Of a stretch of 14,619 nucleotides of DNA, positions 7,838-14,604 are shown piece by piece. The notes beneath the pieces were generated by a model, which saw only the letters and a program-made list of their open reading frames with translations, had not been told where the DNA came from and ran no database searches. Source of the DNA: Bdellovibrionaceae bacterium UBA2316 (GTDB lineage: Bacteria > Bdellovibrionota > Bdellovibrionia > Bdellovibrionales > Bdellovibrionaceae); assembly GCA_002345205.1 (NCBI GenBank), contig DDVI01000015.1, forward strand, positions 1 to 14,619. The letters are read 5' to 3'. Numbering within the stretch: the first letter of the stretch is position 1; each line of letters begins with the position of its first letter. Position numbers and translations under genes: made by a program.

Positions 7838-10800
7838 ATGTTAAGAGTGAAATTTGTATTTCAAATCTTCTCATTTTGTGTTTTTACAATTCTTACGGGC
7901 TGCTCCTCGGGCGGAAGTGGAATCGTTGACTCAAAATTGAAAATCAATATGGAAAGAATATCAAACGCAGAAATCCATGAGGGCGACACTTTTGTATTAA
8001 AAGTTTCAAGAAATTCAGAAACGGGCTCTACAAATTCCACAGATTCTTCTAGTGATAAAAATACGACTTCACCAAGCAAACCGGAAATTCGTCTACAGGC
8101 AACTTACGGTGGCGACTTTGCGCCAAGTGATCTACCTCAGGCTCCTACGGAATTCGTAATCCCCGAAAATCAGGACGAAGCCCAAATCAGTTTTCTAATT
8201 CCTCCAGATGGCCTCTATGACTCAAGAACGAAACTTTTAAAAATTACCACAACCGATGGGTCGCTACTTGAAACAGAAATTATAAATACCGATGCGTTTC
8301 CTCAGATTTCGTTAAGTTCTGTTCAAGCAACTGAAGGACAAACTGCGGTTCTCACAATCACGTTGGATCATGGATCAAAAGTGCCTCTCGTATTTGACTA
8401 CGAATTTCAGTTCGGCACAGCCTCCGGCAACGACATCGAAAACTCTGATAGCTCCGTGATTATCGCAGCAGGTGAAGTTTCAAAGAACATAAACATCGTT
8501 TTAAAATCAGATTCTTTTTGTGAGACCAACGAGACTTTTTCAATTCTTGTAAAGCCTCCTTTGGGACTTGGATCAACTCAAAGTTCTGGGATCGCTGAAA
8601 ACTTCACGATCATAGACAGCACACTTCCCACATATTCTATTTCTTCAGTGACTAATACTGAAGGCAGTTCAAGTTCTGTGACTTTAAGCTCCAACATGAG
8701 TTGTCCATTTGATCGCACAGTCAGTGTTTCAACTCAAGACCAGACCGCAGCCAGTGGATCGGACTATACGGCGATTACAAATCAAAATTTTGTAATCGCG
8801 TCGGGAACGACACAGGTTTTGGTTCCAGTTTCAACGCTTAATGATTCTTTAAATGAAAACGATGAAACATTTTTAGTTTCTATCGTGGCCGCAACGAAAG
8901 GAATTGTATCCGGTTCTGGTACAGTCACAATCACTGACAATGATCCTCTCCCAACTCTTAGTTTCACTAGTTCCACGTCAACATATGCAGAGAATGCCGG
9001 AACCGTGCAAGTTAACTACTCTCTAAATCAAGCCTCGGGTCGAAATATCACAGCAACCCTTTCGCTTTCGGGCACAGCTACAGCGGGCAGCGACTACGCA
9101 AACCTCGGAAACTCAATCACTATTCCTGCCGGAACAACCTCAGGAAGCATTTCAGTTTCCATCACTGACGATTCAAGATATGAGTCCAGTGAAAATATGA
9201 TCTTAACACTGAGTCAACTATCTGGAGCCAATGCCGGAGCTGCACTTATACACACGCTAACCATTACAGATAATGACAGTCCTCCAGCGGTTTCTATTTC
9301 CTCGGGTCCAACTATCAATGAAGGAACAAGTGCCGCATTCACGGTCACACTCTCAAATGCCAGCGACTTTTCTACTACTGTGAATTATGCAACATCCGAC
9401 GGAACTGGCGTTGCGGGTTCACACTACACAACAACGAGCGGAACCTTAACTTTTGCCGTTGGCGAAACTAGCAAAACTATTAGTGTCTCAACCCTCGACA
9501 ATTCGACACCTTGTCAAACTGATAGGACTTTTAGTGTAACTATCAGCAGTCCGACAAACGCCACGCTCGGATCAGGGACTTCTAGCACGGCGACTATAAA
9601 AGACAATGATAACCCAACACTTACAATCGCTGACGTGTCAGCGACAGAAGGTAATACAGCTACTTTAACGGCATACCTTCAAATGGCTTGTGCAAAAGCT
9701 GCTAGTTTTAGTTGGACTACCCAAAACAACACGGCTATCAGTGGCACGGATTATACGGCAGCTAGTGGCAGCGTGAATTTTGCCATCGGTGAAACATCGA
9801 AAACGATTCAAGTCTCAACAATAAATGATGTCATTGACCAAGGATCAAGGAATTTTAAAATTAACTTTTCAAATCCAACAAACATCGATCTGCCTGTTTC
9901 ACCGACAACGATTACCATCAACGATAATGATTCAGCTCCCACTATTTCCTGGGCCACTGCTTCGCAAACCGTCACCGAAAGCCAAGGAAGTTTACTCGTG
10001 ACCGTAAGCCTTTCACACATCACAAATCGCGTTGTCACCGCCAGTATTGCCCCCAGTGGCACAGCCGTTAATAATGTCGACTACACTTTGCCGAGCACTA
10101 CTTTGAATATCCCTGCAGGGCAGTCCTCAGCCCAAGTGACAGTGAATATTTTAAGGGACAACGATGCCGATGACGGAAAGATTTTAAAACTAACACTATC
10201 GTCTATTACGGGCGAACCCCTTGGTGCCACAACAGAATACGACCTAACAATTTTAGATGACCCCTATCAAGGGCCCATCATGACAGCGACATCAGATTCA
10301 AGTAAAATCACGTATTTAAGTGGAATCAATTCGTCTCTCGTATTGGCAGCAGGAGTTCCCAACAGCAACACAGGGGGACTACTTTCACAAAATTCTTCAG
10401 GATCTCCGAAAGTTCAAGACTTCTCTTGGTCAGGTGACTCCAACAAGGTAGTCTTTATTGGAAATTTCGAAAGAGCTTCTAGTTTTGATCTTTTCTCGGT
10501 GAATCCCAATGGCACGTCACGCACACGTCTGAATCCATCCGGCTGGCCGAACACTCGCCAAGTTTTAAAGGCTCAAAGTGTTTCTGGAACGACTCGTGTA
10601 ATTTATCAATTCGACCAAACCACAAGTGGCCTTTATGATATTGCTAGCGTGAATACAGATGGCAGCAGTCCGGTCAGTATTGCATCAGGACTGAATACAG
10701 GAACGGAAAGCGTAAAAGATTTCGCAGTTTCCCTAGATGGAAGCAGAGTAGTCTACATAGCAGATACCGCAACGGCTGGAAGATTTGAAATTTTTTCGGT

Positions 10801-11734
10801 CACTCCCACAGGGGCAAGTACTCAAAAACTTAATTTAACGCTTTCTGCAGGTCAATCTGTGGATCGTTTGAAGATCAGCCCCGATTCTACCAAAGTAGCC
10901 TTTGTAGTCATGACCGGAAGCGGTCCTACTAGAACCGAGAGTTTATTTATATCACCTGTCAGTGGCGGGTCCTCATCTTTACTGAGCCTCAGTGTATCCT
11001 CAAGACAAATTGGCGATTTTCAATTCTCGCCAGACTCATCAAAAATAGCGTTTACTCATAACGCCACAACCAGCACCCTATTTGATCTTTATGCAGTCAA
11101 CTCAAATGGATCATCTCGATTCAAAATTAATCCCACATACACCGTGGGAAGCGGCATTAGTCTTTTTAAATTTACATCAGATTCATCTAAAATTGGATTT
11201 TTAACAGATGCTACAACCGCCAATGAATTTGATCTCTATATCGGGTCAGCCAGTGGAAGTTCGTGCTGTACTAAACTCAATGATTCATTAGTAGTTGGTG
11301 GAAAAATCGAGTCCTTTGATTTTACAGCAAACTCTTCATCTGTCGTCTATTTAGGAAGACAAGATTCAAATACCATTAGGGAATTGTATTCTGTTTCAAC
11401 TTCCGGAAGCAGTCGTGTGAAACTCAACCTTACGCCCGTGATGAATGGGAACATATCAAAATTCATCATTGTTCCTAACGGCAGTCGCGTCATTTATCTC
11501 GGTGATCAGGATTCACAAGGCCAAAGTGAAGCCTATTCTGTGAATCTGAATGGCACCTCAAGAGTTAAACTCAATCCATCTTTATCGGCAGCAAGAAAAG
11601 CAGATGATATTTACGTTTTACCCAATAGCAGCAAAGCCCTATACAGAATGAACAACGAAGACATCACAAAATATGAATGGTATTCTATAAGTCCGGCCGG
11701 TGGAACTTCCACTAAACTTTTTAGTCCAGATTAA
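7838..11734 (+). CDS. Giant Calx-beta repeat lipoprotein with C-terminal PD40/TolB-like propeller
   Basis: The 1298-residue product begins with a lipoprotein signal (MLRVKFVFQIFSFCVFTILTGC, lipobox LTGC) and is therefore probably anchored in the outer membrane. A degenerate beta domain is followed by about six Calx-beta domains (about residues 155-810). Each has TEGxxA-type openings, GTATAGSDY or SGTDYTAASG turns, FAxGETSKTI strands and terminal ITDNDxPP motifs, whose acidic residues bind calcium in family members. Residues about 811-1298 form roughly ten PD40-type blades (SPDSSKIAF, SLDGSRVVYI, VPNGSRVIYL) like the TolB propeller. Such proteins usually mediate surface adhesion or protein contacts. 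The start at 7838 gives the best signal peptide; an ATG at 7787 has a better ribosome site (GAAGG). No close homologue is recognised. Confidence 0.82.
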   Translation: MLRVKFVFQIFSFCVFTILTGCSSGGSGIVDSKLKINMERISNAEIHEGDTFVLKVSRNSETGSTNSTDSSSDKNTTSPSKPEIRLQATYGGDFAPSDLPQAPTEFVIPENQDEAQISFLIPPDGLYDSRTKLLKITTTDGSLLETEIINTDAFPQISLSSVQATEGQTAVLTITLDHGSKVPLVFDYEFQFGTASGNDIENSDSSVIIAAGEVSKNINIVLKSDSFCETNETFSILVKPPLGLGSTQSSGIAENFTIIDSTLPTYSISSVTNTEGSSSSVTLSSNMSCPFDRTVSVSTQDQTAASGSDYTAITNQNFVIASGTTQVLVPVSTLNDSLNENDETFLVSIVAATKGIVSGSGTVTITDNDPLPTLSFTSSTSTYAENAGTVQVNYSLNQASGRNITATLSLSGTATAGSDYANLGNSITIPAGTTSGSISVSITDDSRYESSENMILTLSQLSGANAGAALIHTLTITDNDSPPAVSISSGPTINEGTSAAFTVTLSNASDFSTTVNYATSDGTGVAGSHYTTTSGTLTFAVGETSKTISVSTLDNSTPCQTDRTFSVTISSPTNATLGSGTSSTATIKDNDNPTLTIADVSATEGNTATLTAYLQMACAKAASFSWTTQNNTAISGTDYTAASGSVNFAIGETSKTIQVSTINDVIDQGSRNFKINFSNPTNIDLPVSPTTITINDNDSAPTISWATASQTVTESQGSLLVTVSLSHITNRVVTASIAPSGTAVNNVDYTLPSTTLNIPAGQSSAQVTVNILRDNDADDGKILKLTLSSITGEPLGATTEYDLTILDDPYQGPIMTATSDSSKITYLSGINSSLVLAAGVPNSNTGGLLSQNSSGSPKVQDFSWSGDSNKVVFIGNFERASSFDLFSVNPNGTSRTRLNPSGWPNTRQVLKAQSVSGTTRVIYQFDQTTSGLYDIASVNTDGSSPVSIASGLNTGTESVKDFAVSLDGSRVVYIADTATAGRFEIFSVTPTGASTQKLNLTLSAGQSVDRLKISPDSTKVAFVVMTGSGPTRTESLFISPVSGGSSSLLSLSVSSRQIGDFQFSPDSSKIAFTHNATTSTLFDLYAVNSNGSSRFKINPTYTVGSGISLFKFTSDSSKIGFLTDATTANEFDLYIGSASGSSCCTKLNDSLVVGGKIESFDFTANSSSVVYLGRQDSNTIRELYSVSTSGSSRVKLNLTPVMNGNISKFIIVPNGSRVIYLGDQDSQGQSEAYSVNLNGTSRVKLNPSLSAARKADDIYVLPNSSKALYRMNNEDITKYEWYSISPAGGTSTKLFSPD

Positions 11735-11754
11735 ATAATGAATCAAAAGTGTAT

Positions 11755-11804
11755 CCTATTTTTCTAAAAATAGGCGCGGGGTTCACAATTAAAGCCCGCG
11801 CCTA
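11755..11804 (-). terminator. Composite hairpin, likely terminator of the retroelement transcript
   Basis: A perfect 10-bp stem TAGGCGCGGG / CCCGCGCCTA (11771-11780 with 11795-11804) is the most GC-rich hairpin nearby. Read on the minus strand it is followed directly by TTTTT, the layout of an intrinsic terminator for the retroelement. A second perfect inverted repeat, CCTATTTTT / AAAAATAGG (11755-11774), overlaps it and could serve the plus-strand lipoprotein gene, which ends 20 bases earlier. Bidirectional use is inferred. Confidence 0.6.
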
Positions 11805-11980
11805 CACACATAACCTTCGTCAGATTCTGCTAACGCTTAATCTGACAAGGAAATCAGGATCTTGTGATTTCAATTTCGCACTCCCAAAGTTAGCAGTTCT
11901 AAATTTGGCTCTGGCAAAATGAAATTTTGAACCGGAATTCTAAAAAAAACCCGCTGGTTCAAGCTCACTTTTTGAATCAC
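11805..11980 (-). ncRNA. Structured RNA tail downstream of the retroelement template repeat
   Basis: This gene-free stretch lies between template repeat and terminator and would form the 3' tail of the template RNA. It contains two inverted repeats: GTCAGATT / AATCTGAC (11819-11826 with 11839-11846) and TTGAACC / GGTTCAA (11927-11933 with 11956-11962). In the Bordetella phage retroelement the segment after the template repeat is a structured spacer that primes and guides cDNA synthesis by RT-Avd. This tail has the right position and size for that role, which is inference. No open reading frame of note is seen. Confidence 0.45.
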
Positions 11981-12136
11981 TCACTCGGCGGGCAAAGCAC
12001 AGCGGAAGCCGATATTGTTGTTCGTGTTAGAGGGCGCATTATTCCAATTCGACGTCCAACGACCCACATTGCCACCATTATTCCAATTGCCCCCGGCAAT
12101 CAGACCGCGAGAAGACCCACGTCTTCCACCCCAGTC
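11981..12136 (-). repeat. Diversity-generating retroelement template repeat (TR)
   Basis: Read on the minus strand, this stretch translates as DWGGRRGSSRGLIAGGNWNN, then GGNVGRWTSNWNN, APSNTNNN and IGFRCALPAE before a stop. It contains eleven AAT/AAC codons clustered between 12014 and 12088. Such codons let adenine-directed errors change the amino acid at the first two bases without creating a stop, the hallmark of a DGR template. The GFRCALPAE end is the usual C-lectin-fold C-terminus of target proteins and is the GC-rich initiation (IMH-like) segment. The last 15 bases (11981-11995) recur exactly at 14605-14619. The 5' boundary is a guess because the matching VR lies outside the window. It is non-coding here: no start codon fits and the RT stop precedes it in frame. 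Confidence 0.9.
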
Positions 12137-12142
12137 TGGTAT

Positions 12143-13201
12143 TCAGATCACTGACTCCTTAAATAAACCCAAATTCACTTTTAAAATTTCTCTCTTTAAC
12201 GTCGCACTATTGGTGCAAAATTTCACATGCCCCAAATAGGAATTAATTGTCATCAGATAAGGATGCAATTCACCACGGTGCCTTTTGGGGCTTTCTGTTG
12301 TTTTGCTATCACTAAGCAATGCTTGAATTCTTGCTTTTTTCAATTTTTTCTTCATTCTTCGGAAAAACGCCCCTCTTAATCTCATTTCATTAGGCCGAAT
12401 GAAAAATCCTAAAAACGAAACCCCATCTCTGCATTTGGCAATTTGCACTTTCTGAGGACTTAAAGTCAAATTAAGGGACTCGGTAATAAATACTTCAATT
12501 TTTTCTCGAAGTATTTGCGCCTCATTCTGCGAATCCGCAAGCATTATAAAATCGTCCATGTAGCGAATATACTTTTTCACTTTAAGCTTTCTTTTTACAA
12601 ACTGGTCAAGCTCGTTTAGATAAATATTGGCAAATAACTGGCTTGTCAAATTACCGATAGGAATTCCATGGTTTGGAGCATTGGCTATTAATTTCTTCAA
12701 ACACCGCAACAGCCTTTCATCAATAATTGTTTTAGAAATTATCTTAAATAAGATGTCTCTATCGATGCTCGGAAAGAATTTTTTTATGTCACACTTTAAA
12801 AAATACTTTTCCGGATGGTCGGATATCCACTTTTTCATAAGCAAAGCCGCCCTGTGGTGACCGCGTCCGGTTCTGCACGCATAACTATAGGTAGAAAATT
12901 GATTATCAAAAATAGGCTCTAGAGTCTGGTGAATTGAATGATGAACGACGCGGTCTCTAAAGCAGGCTGATTCTATCAGCCTTTTCTTAGGCTCATGAAC
13001 GTAAAAGCACCTGTAATTTCCAAACTCATAAGTTTCATTTTTCAATTCTTCTGAAATTTTTAATATATTTTCTTCAAGGCTGTGATTAAATTGAATTATT
13101 GAATATCTATAAAACTTACTCTTTGAAGCTTTATAGAAACAACGCCGAAGTCGTTTGAAATCAGAAATTTCATCAAAAATATTATCAAACGTCTTTGGCA
13201 T
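12143..13201 (-). CDS. Diversity-generating retroelement reverse transcriptase
   Basis: This enzyme copies the template RNA into adenine-mutagenised cDNA that replaces the variable repeat of the target gene. The 352-residue product has the group II-like RT motifs in order: RLIESACFRDRVVHHSI (74-90), catalytic motif A KCDIKKFFPSID (136-147, Asp138), the DGR-type motif GIPIGNLTSQ (179-188) replacing the QGxxxSP of other RTs, catalytic YMDD (214-217), LSPQKVQ (247-253) and FLGFFI (263-268) in the motif D/E region. A C-terminal thumb of about 80 basic residues follows, with no integrase or endonuclease domain. The start MPKTFDNIFDE overlaps avd by 17 bases; the frame is open further upstream, but that would run deep into avd. 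The TR begins a few bases past the stop. Confidence 0.93.
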   Translation of the reverse strand: MPKTFDNIFDEISDFKRLRRCFYKASKSKFYRYSIIQFNHSLEENILKISEELKNETYEFGNYRCFYVHEPKKRLIESACFRDRVVHHSIHQTLEPIFDNQFSTYSYACRTGRGHHRAALLMKKWISDHPEKYFLKCDIKKFFPSIDRDILFKIISKTIIDERLLRCLKKLIANAPNHGIPIGNLTSQLFANIYLNELDQFVKRKLKVKKYIRYMDDFIMLADSQNEAQILREKIEVFITESLNLTLSPQKVQIAKCRDGVSFLGFFIRPNEMRLRGAFFRRMKKKLKKARIQALLSDSKTTESPKRHRGELHPYLMTINSYLGHVKFCTNSATLKREILKVNLGLFKESVI

Positions 13202-13556
13202 TGTGCTCTGTTTTTTCGACAATTTTAATCCAGCCTGAAACCATTTTCCCAATTTCAATAAGATCCACCGACAGTTTTTCGTACTGACCTTCAGACGTAT
13301 AACCCATTCTGCGACCAATTCTTAATAAATAACCCGCCATCTGAAATTGTATTCTGGCCTTGGACAAATGATAAGCTCTTTCCCTTCTTTCGTAAGATCC
13401 CCAATAGATACTCTCTGTTCCTTGAAGAAAAAACTTCTCTGTTTTTTCGGCCAATGTGTATCGCTCATTTTTTGGATACTTTTTCAAAACTGGAAGCAGT
13501 GCCAAATTGAAGTTTTCAATTTTTTGCAAAATTTGCGGACCTTGAGTTTTTGTCAT
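13185..13556 (-). CDS. avd: Accessory variability determinant Avd (four-helix bundle)
   Basis: Avd is a small basic homopentamer-forming protein that binds the RT and template RNA and is needed for mutagenic retrohoming. This 123-residue product matches the family along its length: a first helix LQKIENFNLALLPVLKKYPK, the typical ERYTLAEKTEKFF (31-43), a third helix HLSKARIQFQMAGYLLRIGR, the turn MGYTSEGQYEKL and a closing EIGKMVSGWIK (101-111). It contains many Lys and Arg residues as expected for nucleic-acid contact. It is preceded by AAGGA about 9 bases before the ATG, overlaps the upstream HTH gene by 41 bases and the RT start by 17 bases, so all three are one coupled operon. Confidence 0.9.
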   Translation of the reverse strand: MTKTQGPQILQKIENFNLALLPVLKKYPKNERYTLAEKTEKFFLQGTESIYWGSYERRERAYHLSKARIQFQMAGYLLRIGRRMGYTSEGQYEKLSVDLIEIGKMVSGWIKIVEKTEHNAKDV

Positions 13557-14190
13557 ACTTTCTTCCTTCTGAATTATTCTTTTCGGCTCTGCGAATTAGC
13601 CCGCCTATCCCTGGAAGAATTGACTCTTCAATCTGTTTTTTTATTTGATCTCGATCAGTGACAAGCCCATTGACTTCCAACTGGATCAGTAAATTAATTA
13701 AATAATTCCTAGCTTGACTAAAATATTGAACCTTAGACGTCTTATCAAATGTATAAAACCCATATCCGATAGACTGAATACTTTTGAAAGCATTTTCAAA
13801 AAGCACCCGAGCTTCGCTGTTTTCGACCATATCGCTCTTTATTTTTATTGTTAGTGCCAGCAACTCTGTATAAATACCAAGATTTGAAAGTACAAATTTT
13901 CTAGGTACTTTGATTTCATCTGACGCTTCTTTTACTTCATTGGATTCGGTTTCGGAAGTTCCACCTATGTCAGGATTTAAAACTTTTGTCTCTTTGTTTT
14001 CGCCAGGATTTTTTTCCGCAGAACCCAAATACGCAGTGCGAGCCCAACCCAACTTTTCTACGGAAGCCAAATTACATTCCCAGCTTCTGTTTTTCTTTCT
14101 TACAATGATTTTCCCTTGGGCTGCATAATGTCTTAACGTCCTTTCAGGCTTAGCGTACATTTTAGAAACCTGCTGTATCGAAACCCACAT
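13516..14190 (-). CDS. HTH-domain protein fused to an S23/Avd-like four-helix domain
   Basis: The 224-residue product begins with a MerR/excisionase-type helix-turn-helix (about 1-50: WVSIQQVSKMYAKPERTLRH, then AAQGKIIV and SWECNLASVEKLGW). A low-complexity acidic linker covers about 57-98. A C-terminal domain (about 98-205) follows the four-helix pattern of 23S-intervening-sequence/Avd proteins: LGIYTELLALTIKI, then FENAFKSIQSIGYGFYTF, YFSQARNYLINLLIQLEVNG and ILPGIGGLIRRAEK. A basic Ser/Asn-rich tail ends it. The start at 14188-14190 has GGA 7 bases upstream; an in-frame ATG at 14200-14202 lacks one. It is the first gene of the DGR operon and overlaps avd by 41 bases. It could regulate the element, guide RT to the target, or act as a second Avd subunit; none of these is shown. 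Confidence 0.72.
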   Translation of the reverse strand: MWVSIQQVSKMYAKPERTLRHYAAQGKIIVRKKNRSWECNLASVEKLGWARTAYLGSAEKNPGENKETKVLNPDIGGTSETESNEVKEASDEIKVPRKFVLSNLGIYTELLALTIKIKSDMVENSEARVLFENAFKSIQSIGYGFYTFDKTSKVQYFSQARNYLINLLIQLEVNGLVTDRDQIKKQIEESILPGIGGLIRRAEKNNSEGRKYDKNSRSANFAKN

Positions 14191-14254
14191 AACTATTTCC
14201 ATTTTTGATAAAAATATTTTTAATTCTAGATTTTAAATTGTTTACAGAATTTGG

Positions 14255-14276
14255 TTTACTATCTGAAAATAGTAAA
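14255..14276. promoter_or_regulatory. Palindrome upstream of the DGR operon, possible operator
   Basis: TTTACTAT (14255-14262) and ATAGTAAA (14269-14276) are perfect inverted 8-base arms with a 6-base centre, about 65-85 bases ahead of the HTH gene start. On the minus strand a TTGAAT overlaps its outer edge (14276-14281) and could be a -35 box, though no strong -10 follows at the right distance. The position suits an operator for the operon's own HTH protein; this is inference. Confidence 0.42.
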
Positions 14277-14312
14277 TTCAACTATTCTAATTGAATCGTT
14301 TATTTTTTCTGC

Positions 14313-14345
14313 GATAGCTCAATTGTTTTAGAGCGCCTGCTCTAG
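14313..14345 (+). other. tRNA 5'-half-like remnant
   Basis: The sequence reads like bases 8 to about 35 of a tRNA: TA, then a D-arm GCTC-AATTGTTTTA-GAGC with a perfect stem, then GCCTGCTCTAGG as the start of an anticodon arm. No complementary 3' anticodon strand, T-arm or acceptor end follows, so it cannot be a functional tRNA. It may be a remnant left where an element inserted or recombined at a tRNA anticodon loop. Confidence 0.42.
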
Positions 14346-14534
14346 GTAAAGTACAAAATTTAACCAATTTTTCTAACAATATCAGATTGTCTTTTTTTTT
14401 CGACGCTTATTCTAAAAATTTTTAAAAAAATTTTCGAATCGCTACGCGATGAAAGGAAAGTCTACTCCCAGAAAACTATATCTTGTGACGATTGAAAAAA
14501 ATGGGGAGGATAATGGATAGTTTAATCGCGATTC

Positions 14535-14596
14535 TTGCCGTCAAACCAGTGTCCTTCGGCCACTTCTTGCCGCTGTAGCGGCAAGTTTGCCGTCAA
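14535..14596. repeat. Direct repeat TTGCCGTCAA flanking the VR-proximal hairpin
   Basis: The ten bases TTGCCGTCAA occur at 14535-14544 and again at 14587-14596, bracketing the hairpin at 14566-14585. CTTGCCG at 14534-14540 could also pair with CGGCAAG at 14579-14585 as an alternative fold. The block is clearly more GC-rich than its surroundings. Confidence 0.6.
14566..14585 (-). other. Hairpin/cruciform just downstream of the variable repeat (target-site element)
   Basis: A perfect 8-bp stem (CTTGCCGC at 14566-14573, GCGGCAAG at 14578-14585) with a 4-base loop (TACA on the coding strand) lies 19 bases beyond the stop of the variable gene. In the Bordetella phage DGR and several others, a hairpin or cruciform with a stem of this size and a 4-base loop lies at the same place and is needed for efficient retrohoming. 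The position and geometry support that role here. A conventional terminator for the target gene is the alternative, but no uridine run follows. Confidence 0.7.
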
Positions 14597-14604
14597 TAAT
14601 CACG

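Larger units (their letters stand above)
14191..14604. other. Gene-free region between variable target gene and DGR operon
   Basis: This very AT-rich stretch of over 400 bases should hold the operon promoter on the minus strand. It also contains the palindrome at 14255-14276, the tRNA-half-like sequence at 14313-14345, an A/T-tract region (14414-14435), a small inverted repeat ATCGC-TAC-GCGAT (14438-14450), and a GC-richer block (14531-14596) with the VR-associated hairpin. On the plus strand two tiny overlapping frames occur (14449-14520, 23 codons; 14513-14578, 21 codons, the latter preceded by GGGGAGG). I do not call them genes. Confidence 0.5.

Noticed and set aside
8297..10266. CRISPR-like or other tandem DNA repeat array
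   Set aside because: The repetition is at protein level (Calx-beta domains of about 110 residues) with diverged DNA and an uninterrupted reading frame.
11927..12239. Two small plus-strand frames across the template repeat
   Set aside because: They are antisense to the TR and RT 3' end; the codon pattern is explained by the minus-strand TR.
12143..13201. Group II intron or retron reverse transcriptase
   Set aside because: No maturase or endonuclease domain and no retron msr/msd-like repeat; the GIPIGNLTSQ motif plus Avd and an A-rich TR indicate a DGR.
12143..13318. RT gene starting at the upstream ATG at 13318
   Set aside because: It would overlap avd by 134 bases and the extra 39 residues do not resemble an RT N-terminus; the ATG at 13201 gives a typical DGR RT length.
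13347..14128. Plus-strand frames within the avd and HTH gene region
   Set aside because: They are shadows antisense to genes with recognisable domains.
14313..14345. Functional tRNA gene
   Set aside because: Only the D-arm and 5' anticodon strand are present; no T-arm or acceptor complement follows.
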